A DNA stretch of 64,000 nucleotides from Dendrocalamus latiflorus (GCA_017311315.1 CM029651.1:2352771-2416770), one strand, 5' to 3'. Positions 21,909 to 33,779 are shown, counted from the stretch's first letter. A program made the numbers and translations. Notes: generated by a model not told the origin, from the sequence alone.

Positions 21909-23113
21909 ATGGCTCCTCTGCTCTTCAAGGACATGAAAAGCCTTTCGTGCTCATCTCCGGCGTCCACCGCGATATGTCCGAGCCTAGAGCGGCAGCCGAT
22001 GGTCCGGCAGGTCCGGTCACACAAGGCCATCGCTAGCCCTCTGTGCCAGGTTCCCACTGAACCAAAAACTCACCGGCAAGACTGCAAGAAAGGGCAGCAC
22101 AAGGCTGTTGCGAATGGTGAGCTCGTTAGCCCGGCAGGCTCGTCCAGGTACCTGCTGAGCCGCCGTGCCGCCGCAGCCGCCGAGGAGATCCAGGAGGTGG
22201 AGGCTGCACCGGCCGTTGATGTCAAGAGGGAGGAGCCAGCTGCTGATGTGAAGAACACACAGGCGCAGGAGCAGGTGAGGAAACTGTGCGCTTGTGAATC
22301 AGCACTGATTACTAATGTTTATTTGTATTTTGAAGCTTTGCTTCCACTCTTATTGATAAAAAAAGAAAGTTGTCAAAAAAATGGAGATGCTGTAATCATA
22401 AGCAATCATATCCTTGCGAGGCTTGGAGGGTTTTATACAGTGATTTTCCCCATTTTATATGTGTAACTTCCAGCTAAAGATACGCAAAAACCATGATGAC
22501 CACTGATGAGCAGATGCATCTTTTGTGGAAAGGATTTATTTATGCTACCTTCTGGATTACAAAGAGAGATGTGTGTATATTAAATAGATGGATGATTGCA
22601 ATTCTTTTTTCCCCCTAGTATCAGAGATTCAGAGCATGGCAACTTAAGCTTTGCTTCCAGTACTGCATATTTGTCTCGTTTTGTTCAATATTTGCAAAAG
22701 CCAACAACATATGCTTGCTTTGAACTAAGCTCCGGTTTTGGGTATCGTTTCAGGTAGTTGTACTGAAGGTCTCCCTGCATTGCAAAGCGTGCGAAGGCAA
22801 AGTGAAGAAGCACCTCTCCAAGATGGCAGGTGAGCCTTGCACAATCCATAGACAGCTAAAAATAAAATATATTCAAGATCTGAAACTTTTGTTCAGAATT
22901 CAGGAGAAGATAACACCTCTGTGATACTGATAACCAAATCACTGCATGCACTTTTAAATATGAACAGGCGTGACATCGTTTAGCATAGACTTCGCGGCGA
23001 AGAAGGTGACGGTGGTCGGCGACGTGACGCCGCTCGGCGTCCTCAACAGCGTGTCCAAGGTGAAGAACGCCCAGTTCTGGGCGCCGTCGCAGCCAGCAGC
23101 CATCACTGCCTGA
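21909..23113 (+). CDS. Heavy-metal-associated (HMA) domain protein, NaKR/HIPP-like
   Basis: Three exons (21909-22274, 22754-22829, 22968-23113) with GT-AG introns give 195 codons plus TGA. The first exon (122 aa) is a basic, Ser/Ala-rich region without a recognised domain. The C-terminal 70 residues form one HMA fold: VVVLKVSLHCKACEGKVKKH with the metal-binding Cys-X-X-Cys at about residues 132-135, then GVTSFSIDFAAKKVTVVGDV. Such domains bind Cu, Zn or other soft metals, and the family includes Arabidopsis NaKR1, needed for phloem Na/K balance. There is no CaaX isoprenylation box at the C-terminus (ends AAITA), so it is closer to the NaKR group than to classical HIPPs. Function in this plant is inferred. 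A fold-back transposon begins 467 bp after the stop. Confidence 0.9.
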
Positions 23114-23571
23114 ACCGAAACCAACCAAAGCTTTAGCTAAGCCGTCTCTTAGGATCCGTTCCTCATGACTGGCAGAGTGGCAGGTAGCGCGAGCAGGAGC
23201 TGTGTGCACGTACGCGCCGCATGTGGGTCACCGACGGCCAGTCCGGCACGCTGGACCAGCTAGCCGCCGCTGTGATGGCGTGGTGGGTGGTGTCTCCTGT
23301 TCTCCTAGACCAGCATGCATGCATGTCCTGACTCCTCAAGGGAGCAGAGGCATATGCAGCTTTGGTTCTTCTTCCTGTGATCGTCTTGTGATCTTTTGTT
23401 TCTTGTGGTTGGCACCATGCGAGGTACATGCCGTCTCTGTGCTTCTTTTTCTAGTCTGAGTGTCTGTGACAGCTGTTCTTTTCATCTTACTGTAATATAA
23501 GTAAGCATCGCATGTACTGCATTATTGCTGTGCATTGGTGTTCTTATGGTTGTGGGTAGGCGCATGTATCC
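23114..23571 (+). other. 3' flank of the HMA gene
   Basis: Probable 3' UTR; a weak poly(A)-like aatataa lies near 23493. No other gene recognised. Confidence 0.4.
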
Positions 23572-23580
23572 GTGCATGGC

Positions 23581-23967
23581 GAACGGAGTTTCCCTGTCCC
23601 GGGATTCCTGTCCCCTTCCCTGTTCCCTTCAATCTGGAGCATCCACAACTCATCCAACGGCTAAGATTTTATATTTGTACTATTTGCCCATTTTCATCTC
23701 AAATTTAAAAATAAAAATATGTTAATCCATAATAAATAATAAAAAATACAGAAACAATAAATTTTATTTACAGAAAAAAATAAAATTTATTTTTCCTGTA
23801 TTTTTTTATTATTTATTATGGATTAACATATTTTTATTTTTAAATTTGAGATGAAAATGGGCAAATAGTACAAATATAAAATCATAGCCGTTGGATGAGT
23901 TGTGGATGCTCCAGATTGAAGGGAACAGGGGAGGGGACAGGAATCCCGGGACAGGGAAGCTCCGTTC
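23581..23967. mobile_element. Fold-back MITE, Mutator-like, near-perfect palindrome
   Basis: The two halves (about 23581-23770 and 23780-23967) are reverse complements with only a handful of mismatches. Both ends start GAACGGAG. The element is flanked by perfect 9-bp direct repeats GTGCATGGC (23572-23580, 23968-23976), the duplication size of Mutator-type transposition. An RNA through it would fold into a hairpin with about 175-190 bp of stem. No protein coding. Confidence 0.9.
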
Positions 23968-24081
23968 GTGCATGGCATGGAGCTGATATACATGAAGAAG
24001 AAACAGCATGGGGAACTAATTGGTTTGGTTTCAACTTGCATGGGGAACTAACATTGGAGCGAAAAGAGTTTTTACTATGCT

Positions 24082-24203
24082 TTGGAGGTACCAGAAGGTA
24101 CCGATATCTTCCCCCTAAATTACCCTTAAACTCTTGGTTTCTCCTCATGTTAAACCTATGGTACCTCTTAATACTTGCTCAATGAATGGCTTGGTACCTC
24201 CAA
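24082..24203. mobile_element. Small inverted-repeat element
   Basis: TTGGAGGTACCA at the left is matched by its complement at the right, and further GGTACC boxes lie inside. 122 bp; no clear target duplication. Could be a small MITE. Confidence 0.4.
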
Positions 24204-24266
24204 GGATGTTAAAAATCACTGGGGAGAAACTCTGAGATAACATGAGCTAGCTAACACAAATCTTAA

Positions 24267-24365
24267 GGCCCCTATTCGGAACAGGAAAAATTCCTGCGAA
24301 AAATAAATTGATTATTGTGAAATTTCTACAAAATTTCTGTAGAACTCCTGCGTTCCAACAGGCCC
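24267..24365. mobile_element. Very short Tourist-like MITE
   Basis: GGCCCCTATTCGGAAC at the left and (complement) GGGCCTGTTGGAAC at the right are flanked by TAA on both sides (24264-24266, 24366-24368). 99 bp. Similar end motifs near 24470-24485 suggest a related decayed copy next to it. Confidence 0.55.
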
Positions 24366-24514
24366 TAAAGCAATTTTTTGTACTGCAGATAAATCCTATA
24401 AGACCTCCATTTAGACCTTTTCACACGGAACAATTCATTTCCCACATGAATTGGGAAAATTTGGCGCGTTCTGAATGTGGCCTATAAAACATGACGTGCA
24501 GTCCTGCAATAAGG

Positions 24515-24691
24515 CAGTGGTGGAGCCACGTTTAGCTGTGGGGTCCATAACTTTTTTGCAATATGATCAAATACAAATGAAAATTCATGTAAAATCTTAG
24601 AAAAATAATGCGAAATTTGTAAAATTGACCTCACATAGATAGATAATCATACATTTAATGCAACATAGTTGCAATCTTGACTACGTCGCTG
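24515..24691. mobile_element. hAT-type MITE
   Basis: CAGTGGTGGAG (left) and (complement) CAGCGACGTAG (right) are flanked by a perfect 8-bp duplication CAATAAGG (24507-24514, 24692-24699), diagnostic of hAT elements. 177 bp, non-coding. Confidence 0.9.
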
Positions 24692-24699
24692 CAATAAGG

Positions 24700-25366
24700 T
24701 GATCGATTTATTCCACCATATGTCATAATATTGAAAGAGTCTAATAACAATCTAAAGATGACGATGTCTGGTAGGATTTTCTTCCGCGACGTGAGGCAAG
24801 GCTAACCAATGAGCCTGTTTTTTACGGTTTCTAAAAGCGATTTTTAGCTTTTGCTAGTACCTAACTTTTAAACGAAATATTTTCTCAAGACGGGATCTAC
24901 AAGTTAATTGTAGTACACATTAAAAGCCTAATATCTATATTAACTAAAATCGTAAGTGAGTATATCTCTCTTCGTAATCTTTGTCGCAGACAGCAAAAAT
25001 TCAAAAATTTCAACCAAAATCCATACCTCACCACTACTAGGTATCGTCGTGCGATCGTGACTCGTGAGTACTCGAAGAGGACGAGGAGGGGGAGACGTGC
25101 TTACCAGGAGGTGGGGGAGGAGGGCGATGAGGAGGGAAGGACCGAAGGAGTGCAAGAATACCAGCAGCACGAGCACGCGCGGGCAGCAGTTGTTGGTTTC
25201 GAGGGCATAGGCGCCGCAGGCGGAGGGGAGAGGAGGGGGATTAGTAAGCCCTTGCGCCGCCGGGGGGGCACGACTCGATTCGGGTGTTTGTCGGGTCGGG
25301 CTCTTGTGCAGTGCCTGTGCGTTCTATTCACGAATAGATATGTTTTGGATAAGCACGCTATCACAG
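24700..25366. other. Unrecognised stretch before the tRNA gene
   Basis: AT-rich to about 25030, then a GA-rich segment (25057-25290) with overlapping frames on both strands but no recognised domain. No gene can be supported. Confidence 0.4.
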
Positions 25367-25439
25367 TCCGTTGTAGTCTAGCTGGTTAGGATACTCGGCT
25401 CTCACCCGAGAGACCCAGGTTCGAGTCCCGGCAACGGAA
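25367..25439 (+). tRNA. tRNA-Glu (anticodon CTC)
   Basis: A cloverleaf is visible. The acceptor stem TCCGTTG/CAACGGA is perfect, the D arm contains AGCTGGTTAGGA, and the anticodon stem CTCGG/CCGAG holds the loop CTCTCAC with anticodon CTC. The T loop is TTCGAGT, and the discriminator A is at 25439. There is no intron and no encoded CCA. A-box and B-box (GGTTCGAGTCC) promoter elements are internal. A T-rich Pol III stop (ttttgttttt) starts at 25442. One oddity: the T stem is CCAGG opposite CCCGG, so A at 25417 faces C where G is usual. Probably a real, possibly slightly weakened gene. Confidence 0.92.
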
Positions 25440-25800
25440 ACTTTTGTTTTTGCCACCCCTGCTTTTTTCCTATATTTTGTTTTTTCTGGAGAATGTGATA
25501 CGTTTCTTTTCAAGGTAGGAAAAAACAAAGATTTGCACGAAAGACTACCATCGTCGGTGGTTGCATCTATATATCACCAGTAAGAAACCGTCGTTATTTT
25601 TTTATTTACAGGATCAGAAAACTTAGGCACATGCAATCCCGAGGATACATTATCAGGATACGATAAGAGTTCCCAGTTTTTCTCCCAGGTTAGCTCCAGG
25701 AGGGGCGATGATTTTATGCAAAAGAAACGAGTGAGCAAACAGTCGACAACCATCAAAGGCTTTCCCTACTTAATTTGGATTCAGTACGATACGGTTTCAG

Positions 25801-28800
25801 CTAGCCATGCTTTGAAAGGATGCTCTCCGCCACGCCGCGAGCTATTGGGTGATAAAACTCGTGGGCCTCCGAGAAGATCCTCTGGGCCAGCATCCTCTCC
25901 TCGCCGGAGCACCGGGCCAGCGAGCTGTAGAGTTTGCGGAGGTACCTCATCCTTCCCACTTGCTTCAAGCATTTCTCAACCTCATTGAAGTAGCACCTGC
26001 AGCCGGTGGGGATTGACAGCTGGAGAAATTCCACTTTGACGTCGTAGTCACGGCTTTCTGATAGCTTGTACCGTTCATCAAGAGCAATAACCTGCATACA
26101 GAACAAATGGCCATGGGAGCGGTTAACTTAAGTCATTCATAAGTTTTGTCAATATGTGTTCCAAAACTAAAGTCTGGTCCACAGAATGTTATGTAATAAC
26201 ACAAATACAAACTTCCATTTGTAATGACTGACTACCACAAATGATAAGCTAGATACTCTGAAAGATAGTAGGGAACTACCAAGCCTCAACAGCTGAAGAT
26301 TTCCTTTCTAGATCTTATTAGTGAATGGCCAGCTTTCACTGGTAGTGATTGCAAGCCACAAATGACAATCATTGAGTCAGCTATAAGGTATCCTTACTTT
26401 CTATGTTATCATGTGAAGTTGTGAATGTTGAAATTAGGTATTCTGTTACATGTAAATGAAGTGTTCTAGCTGCAGAGGGGGCAACTTCACTGCTTTGCAT
26501 GGCTAAACACTAACTACTCACTCAGCATTATTCTGCCATACAATCTCCAAACATGTTCCTTGAACCCACTGCTACACCATCGAAAAGTGAGAGCATGATG
26601 CCATTTTTCATGTTAATCCACAGAGATTCTATAATAGAGCCAGGTGCTCATGACATTCAGAATCAATTATTGTATATGGTAAGAGGCCTATAAAGTCCCC
26701 TCCGCATAACTGATATTCAAGCTGCGACTGATTGACGATGTCAACAAATCTATTCTATCCAATCCATTAAGCAGAATCTGGTTCTAATATCATTCCTGAG
26801 TGAACCAAACAAAATATATGCTTCTGCCACTCATTTCAGTGTAATTTAAAGCCGATTCAGTTCCATTTCCCTTGGTAAACCATAAGGCTCTAGGTTGATT
26901 TGCTCTGGACAACCTTTCTCAGCAGGCATGAATATTCTATTTATTTCGCATTTAGTGGCAGTGCATAATTTGACAGCAGATAGGTTATCCTTGGTCTCAA
27001 GGGTGGTACGACCTATTCTTTCTAACTGATCATGTCAACATATTATGAAGGTTATCCTTGGTCTCAAGGGTGGTACGGCCTATTCTTTCTAACTGATCGT
27101 GTCAACATATTATGAACTTATTGATGTGATAAAATCCCTCAACATTGATCTAAAATGCATTGACTGACTGATCAACTAAACATGGACGATATGTCGGAAC
27201 ATGTTTTGCTTAATTATATTGGAATCTGGCCCATTGCTATAATGCTATGTAGTCGACTGCTGATGTAGAGACAATTATTACAGCAGCATATAACTGGAGC
27301 AGAAGTTTTATGGACACGTGGAAGCAGAAATGCGTGCATTTGGACCGAATGGAACAGACCATGCAACATTATGCAATGCTTTGAAATTTGGTGATACGGC
27401 CAAAATAGCAAATGTATCACCCTTCATACTGTAAATTCACAAGGCGCTGCATCAAAACATCACAAGCAGCAGAGCAGGTTCCATGTATGACATTAAAAGT
27501 GCTTTTCGTGACAGGTGAACCGATGTCACTTTCTTGGTGACCAATCTAGAAATGTCCGCATGTATACAAAGACGAAAACTATTTGAGAATGGACATAGTA
27601 ACAAAAGAGAATATCAATAATAATTCGTACCTGTGAGGCTTCAACATCTGTGGATAAATTCTCCAAGTAAAGCTGCCATTCTTGTCCATTCCAGTCTGCC
27701 ACCTCCTCTTCACTTGGAAGTTTTCCAGACTTAAACTCTGCAGCTAAGGAACAAATCTTTTTATAAATAGCTGAATCTGGCTCCATGGCATCTGGAGGGA
27801 TACCAGTCCCCTCGACCCACAGGTGAAGGTCAATTTGGTTTTCTATCCCAGGCACATTGGCTTTCAGGAATTCAAGAAATGTCTCCGTATCTATCGACTG
27901 GAACTTGAAGGTGGCAATATACTTCTTCAGGAACTCATCAAATGCAGGTCGGCCAATCTAACACAACCAACAAGGAGAGCACAGTACACATCCACAACTA
28001 GTCATAAAAATGTCACAGACTTCAATCAAAGAATGTTGCAAAACAGTGTAAACCAAATAATAGCAATGTTACACCCACCTGACGCTCAATGCGCCAAACG
28101 AACTGGAAGCCTTTCTCATAAGGCACATTTGAGTACACATCATCAGGGTCAATCCCTGCCATCTTCGGCTTCAGCTTGGTAAACTCCATGTTATCCTTAA
28201 ACCTCTCCATCATGCTGTTCAACCCCCTCCATCCAATGCCCATGTTTAATGCTGCCCGCTCCTCCCCTTGCACCACCTCAACAATCCTCCTCTCGGCATA
28301 TGTTGTGAATCCCTGTACGCAGAAACAATAATATGAATTTACAGCATGAGAGTTTTAGTTGAATGTGTGAGCCTAATTTGTAACTGTTAGGACAAAAAAA
28401 ATGTCAATCTATAATTGCAACTCAGTTAATCCGATGTTCCAACTAAAATTATACTCCCTCCAGTCACAAATACAAGTCATTTGGACATAGGTGCAGTTAA
28501 ACTTTCGGAATTTTGACTATCAATATCTTTTTAAATATTTAAATTGAATACATGAAAATCATGTGTGTAGATTTGTCTCAAAAAGTACTTTCATAATATT
28601 ATTATTTTATTGCATTTTATAAATATATTATAATAGAAATTAGTTGTCAAAGTTGTGTTTTGGAGACCGTATCGATATTCAAAACAACATGTATTTGTGA
28701 CCTGAGGGAGTACTTGCTTAAGGCTTTTGCCCTTAATTCTACTACGATTTGTACAACAAATTATTAACAGTGCACCCCACGCAGATGCACAGGTTAAGGG

Positions 28801-29932
28801 CTAGAGGCTACAGATTTTGCCCCCAATCATTTGTTCTGCTCCCTTAATAACATTGGCACATGAATGCAAAGTAATTTCAAGTTCATCTGCTTCATGAATC
28901 ACCTAATGTGCAAAGCACATCTCCATGGCAACTACAAGAAGGGTTCACCTCGTTTAGCCAGAAATCCTCATTGGTCTTGTTAGTGATCAGATTGCCGGTC
29001 CAGCTATGTGCGAGCTCATGCGCCACCGCCTGCGCCCCTGCAGCATCCCCCTTGATCACCGTCGGCGTAAGGAACACCATCCTGGGGTTCTCCATGCCTC
29101 CGTAGGGGAAACTCGGGGGCAGCACCAGCAGATCATACCTCTCCCACTCATAGGGCCCAAACAGCGCCTCCCCGACCTTGACCATCTCCTCCACCCCGGC
29201 GAACTCCCTTGCCGCCTCGTCCAGAACCTTGTCCCCTCCCTCAGCGTACACCCGCGTCCTCGGGCCAAGGTCCCTGGACCCGATCCCGCCGGCTGCGAAC
29301 GCGAAGAGGTAGGGCGGCACGGTCTGCTCCATCTCGAACTCCTCGACGATGCGGCCGGGCGCGCACCATAGCGCGTCATCGCAGGCGCCCCGGTGGTCGG
29401 AGGGTAGAGGGTCCCTGCGGGAGACGTGGCGCGCGGCGGCGACCGCCGAGAGCTGGGTGGCGATGTTGAGGAGGAGGGAGAAGGTGATGCGCGCGGCGGG
29501 GGTGTCGTGGCAGGGGAAGATGGAGCGGGCGTGGATGGAATGGCACTGGGAGAAGACGAAGGGGAGGGACGACGAGGTCTGCGGCGGCGCCAGCCACTGC
29601 AGCGCGGAGGCGGCGGAGGAGGTGGAGAAGGTGAGGCGGAAGGAGGAGGTATCGGGGGGCAGGGTGAGGGTGAGGGCGGAGCCGAGGACGGGGTCGGCGT
29701 CAGCGGCGAGGGAGAAGGGGATGGGCGCGGGCGGGTCGGAGACGGTGGAGGCGGAGTGGACAGTGAGGGCGCGGGTGTCGAGGAGGAGGTCCCCGGAGTG
29801 CGGCGCGGCGAGGGTTAGGAGCGCGGAGGCGTGGATAGTGGAGGCGGCGAAGTCGAGATAGAAGGCGAGGGCGGCGTGCGTCGTCACCGGATTGGCGCCG
29901 TCGGTGTAGGAGTGGGGATCCACCGGCGCCAT
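25801..29932 (-). CDS. LTA4H: Leukotriene A-4 hydrolase-like M1 aminopeptidase
   Basis: Four exons on the minus strand (29932-28949, 28312-28079, 27957-27631, 26091-25801), with GT-AG introns, join in frame to 611 codons plus TAG, the usual length for plant LTA4H homologues. M1 enzymes remove N-terminal residues from peptides; the animal relative also hydrolyses the epoxide LTA4, which plants are not known to make. Visible are the exopeptidase motif GGMEN (about residues 278-282) and the zinc site HELAH (H305, E306, H309), with the third ligand Glu328 in FWLNE, whose codon ends exactly at the exon 1/intron 1 border. An ARM-like C-terminal region ends SILSKHG. No signal peptide, so cytosolic. 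Intron 1 contains a Stowaway MITE and intron 3 a 67-bp tandem duplication. No lesion in the frame. Confidence 0.95.
26983..27116. repeat. 67-bp tandem duplication in LTA4H intron 3
   Basis: Two consecutive copies starting aggttatccttgg at 26983 and 27050, differing at about two positions, suggest a recent duplication. Confidence 0.9.
28454..28710. mobile_element. Stowaway MITE in LTA4H intron 1
   Basis: CTCCCTCCAGTCACAAAT at the left and (complement) CTCCCTCAGGTCACAAAT at the right are flanked by TA (28452-28453, 28711-28712). 257 bp; the same family as 13684-13943. Confidence 0.9.
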
Positions 29933-30599
29933 GGCTACCCGCTTCGGCCGAGGATAAGGGAATGGGAATGGGTAGGGATATGACTAATGGAACGAATCGA
30001 ACGGTGGTCGAGTTTTTGACATATTTAGCATTATTTACAATGATATTTATAAAAATAATTATATATCCATCGTATTAATAAAAGAGTATTGCTATACAAC
30101 ATTCGACTGTTTTTTAGGACAAAAACAGTCAGATTGATCTGGGACGTTAGATCTCCATCCAACGGATCCACTCATACAAGCCCCCCTCCAAAAAAAATAA
30201 CCCCCCTCCAAAAAAATGATCTAGGACGACACTCCCTTAATAAAAATATTATTTTTATCGTCCATGACCGGACGGCAACGCGGAGGATGGTGCGTAGGCC
30301 CTTGTCATTCCACCACCAAACAGCAGGCATTCTGTTGCCCTGTCTCAGCCCCAGTACTGCCTACCATCCCATGGCTAGACGACAGGTGATTAAGTCGGCT
30401 AATTAGCCAGCTTAATCACTACCCTATTTTGCATATTTTTTTATTTCAATTTTATAATATAGAAAATAGGCTAAAAATTATAAAATTTTATATGCAGTCT
30501 TTCGACATAACGTACTTCACTGTATAATTTTTTGGTAAATTTATCCGTTGTGAATATTGCTCAAAAAATCGTACGATTTCGATATTATATGAGATGTTA
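29933..30599. other. LTA4H upstream region and transposon debris
   Basis: The first 60-100 bp upstream of the ATG (to the right) are presumably 5' leader; no TATA box stands out. 30370-30560 resembles part of the long-arm element at 15247-16497 (aggtgattaag-cggctaatta). Two ccccctccaaaaaa repeats occur near 30181-30220. Confidence 0.4.
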
Positions 30600-32790
30600 T
30601 ATATGGCCTTCGCGCCCTCGGTCTCGAGGAAGTGAATGCGTTTGTCCCTCGAGGCACAGGCGTCCGCGAGCTGCCGAGCGGTCGCGACCTCCGACTCCTC
30701 AGCGCAGAGTCAATCCTCCAGGCCAACGTGTTCACAAGCTCGGCCCGCCTGCAGAGCGTGGGCAATGGTAAGGGCCTGTACAACACGACGGTTAGCGACA
30801 TCCCTACAAAAGCAAATGCAATCGAATAGTCGCCGCGCGTACCTTCATCTCCGCAGGTCTACATGATGATAGCATTCGCAGGCCTAAGCCAGCGTCCGCG
30901 CAATCTGCAGCCCCTTGCAAAGCTCGCAGCGCCTCCGGTCGAGGGACAAAGTCTGCCACGGTCAAGCATCGGCTCTCTACGCCCACGACCTCCACGGGGG
31001 CAGACATCGAAGACACGTCCAGCGCAGGAGTGCCCCCCCCCCCCCCCGCGGTCGCTTCGGTCGTTGGAGCCTTGTGCGCGTCCTGGAGACCGCGTGCCCG
31101 CTGATGCCAACGACAGTGTCAACGAGTAGATCAGAGAAAGTCTCTCGAAGTGGCGAGAAGAGAAGGAGTTGTTTTTACCTGCTTCGCCAAGTGGTGAAGA
31201 TTGTTGTGAAGCCATGCCAGCGTCTATAGGACCAACTACGGGGCATCGCCAGCATCCCGCATGGCGGACTGCACTTCGGGCCCTACGGCTTTCGCCTCGG
31301 AGTTCGACTCCGAGAGCGCTGCCACCGCCACTTGGAATCGTCCACTCCTCCCCACAGGCGAAGCTGTGCGAGCACGCTTCATGCTCGATGCTTCCGAAGG
31401 CGCCTCATCGGCCCCCGCAGCCGGTGTTGGTGACGATGCTTTGCATTCGACAATGTCAGCGTCAGGTCCATGGTGCGTAGCGCTCTCGTAATCCACATCG
31501 CTTGCGGGCCCCTTATCGTCGGTCGCATCGCGCTCTGCCTCCGCCTCCAGGTCAGAGTTCACGTACTCCACCAGGTCAGAGCCAGTGGCCTTGGCCCCGA
31601 AGGGTCCTTCGGGAAGGGTGGCCGCCGAGCTTGGTCAGGCGGTAGGTGCTCATGCCCTTCAGCGAGGGGAAGTCTCCCTCTTGTCATCGCCATCCCGACC
31701 GTGAACCCGTCCGATGGTTGGCACGGCACGCTCCGACATGGGGATGCCGAGTGCTTCGCACACGCGATTGATCCGGCTGACGTTCGCGGTGCGCTCCTTG
31801 GCCACATATGGTCCAAAGAACACTACCGCGGTGCGCTCCGCATCCTCAAGGAGTAGTTTTGCCAGCAAAATGTGGTTAACATAAGAACCTAAAGTGATCG
31901 AGTTATGCGCAACAGATGTGTTCGAAGACTCACTTGGATCGGCAGGCCTCGGCAGTGAAGCCACCGTCGGGCGAATGCCGTCGATGCGGATAGGGCCGGG
32001 TTGGATATGCCATTGCTGGGCAAGTGGGGCCACGCTGTACATTAAATACTCCTCTGTGAGGTCTCGCATATTGAACCGGAGAGCGATGCCCACCAGTCTC
32101 CACGCCCATTGCTTGTCGTCGTGGTCGAGGGTCACCGGAGGGGACGTGTTGAACTCCATTGGGCGACCCGTCCACTTCAGGCTGCTCCTGCTCGCCACAC
32201 AGTGGTAGAACCACCGTCGCATCTAGTTCGACTCTCACTTGGTCCGAGTCGAGTTCGTGGAGAACAGCTTCGTGCAGGATGAGCGCAGCACAAAGTTGAC
32301 GCTCCCGAAGTTCAAGTACTCCCCTCCATCCAGCTTCTTCGGCTGGCATCACGTGTCATGGAGGAACGCGGACAGGGGGCGCTAGGCCACGCCGTCTCCG
32401 TTCGCAACGCCCAGCAATAAACTGCCAGGTGCACCAGGGCGTTCGGGGTCAGGTGCACCAGCTCCAATCCATAGACCCGCAGCACCTCGCTAACGAACAT
32501 GGCGGAGGGGAAGCGGAGTCCGGCTGCTAGGTACGCGACGAAGACGACCACCTTCGACTCCGTGGGATGCATCTCCATCTCGTCGGTGGAGGGTATGCGA
32601 ACCGCGCTGCGGTCCAAAAGCTGAGCTTCTTTGCCGCGCTCCAACGCTTGTTTGCCATTGATGGGTCGCGCTCCACCAGCTCGTATTCCATCTCTGTCGT
32701 CGACGAGCTACACCGGCTAGAGGAGCCGCTACGGCTCGACGACACGACACCGCTCAGGCGGCGAGAGCGATGGTCTGCACGGGCCATTCC
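30600..32790 (-). pseudogene. Gypsy-type gag (Transposase_28 family) remnant
   Basis: The minus strand carries pieces of the plant 'putative gypsy type transposon' domain: LRFPSAMFVSEVLRVYGLEL and HLTPNALVHLAVY (32312-32644), then KQWAWRLVGIALRFNMRDLT (31659-32222). An acidic linker (31236-31571) and a C-terminal coiled-coil-like part (VATARQLADACASRDKRIHF near 30640-30720) follow in shifted frames. Several stops and frameshifts; no protease, RT or integrase follows. This is the gag part of a decayed, non-autonomous LTR element. A run of 18 C at 31029-31046 is inside it. Confidence 0.7.
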
Positions 32791-33049
32791 AGCTACAGTC
32801 CTTCAGACGACGGCAGGCGGCAGACGACGGCGGGCTCCTGGGGCGACCCCTCACGACATCGATGATCAGACGGGGCTGACGACATGAAGAAGTGTGGCGG
32901 TGGACGGCGGCGGAAGATGGTGTATACGGCAGCGGTGCACATGGGAGTAGTGGGCGGAAAGCAGTGTTGACACAGCAGGTACAAAGTGAGGGACAACGAC
33001 GCGACGGCGGCCACTCTTTTAAAGATTATTTGGTTACCCCACGATTGGG

Positions 33050-33380
33050 AAGCCCAATCAACGGAAACTGACGCTGCACGACCTCCCAATTGTGTCCGCA
33101 CACGTGTCCCACGATGCCTTGAACGCATGCACGACCGCGGTCAAACGTCAACTGACAACGCACGACACACTAACACAATTTTGCCACGTGTCCCACTACG
33201 TTCGAAGGCTGGTTCGACTTCGGTGTGGAAACGTCATCAAATCGGCGTGCACGACCTGCCAATCAAGCACCCACACGTGCCCCATGATGCTTCGCACGAC
33301 CGCGGTCAAACTCCGCCTGGCAGCGCACGACGCGCCAGTAAAATCCTGCCACGTGTCCCACTACTCCTGCGGTGTGGTAC
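33050..33380. repeat. Two diverged tandem copies rich in CACGTG boxes
   Basis: The segment with gacctcccaattg ... acacgtgtcc ... gcacgaccgcggtcaaac ... tgccacgtgtcccactac (about 33080-33210) recurs at about 33248-33365. CACGTG-type boxes in tandem next to retrotransposon remnants suggest the U3 part of an LTR. Assignment uncertain. Confidence 0.6.
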
Positions 33381-33439
33381 GGCGTCAAGCGGAGGGGCGC
33401 TACGACTTCAAGCAGAGGGGCGTTAAGACTTAAGTAGGT

Positions 33440-33761
33440 AGCGAAATTACTTCGACCCGCATAGCCCATCATCGGAGGCATCACAGGCCGCACGGACGGA
33501 GGGGGCCAAAGGGCTCGGCATCATAGTTTCGGCCTATGAGAAGCCCTTTACCATGAGAGGCTCCTGTAGTAGGAGTGGCCCCTACCTGAGACTATCTGAC
33601 CCGTTAGGGAATTGTAATGTCTAACATGATATATGTAATAACTTGTACACCCTTGGGGGATGAGTGTCTGTAAGGGCAAAGATATAATTATGCTTTTATG
33701 AGGAAATATAAACTCGCCCCGCTCATGGAGAGGGGGCGGGCATTGTTCATCCATCTCAACA
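33440..33761 (-). mobile_element. Probable Copia 3' LTR fragment
   Basis: Read on the minus strand, an LTR-like start TGTTGAGATGG (33761 downwards) follows a purine-rich tract (aggagagtagtggag) just after the Copia RNase H coding at 33780-34160. The other LTR end was not located, so the lower boundary is arbitrary. Confidence 0.45.
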
Positions 33762-33779
33762 CTCCACTACTCTCCTACT

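Noticed and set aside
28908..29861. Plus-strand frames up to 170 codons over the LTA4H first exon
   Set aside because: Antisense shadows of a well-supported M1 aminopeptidase exon.
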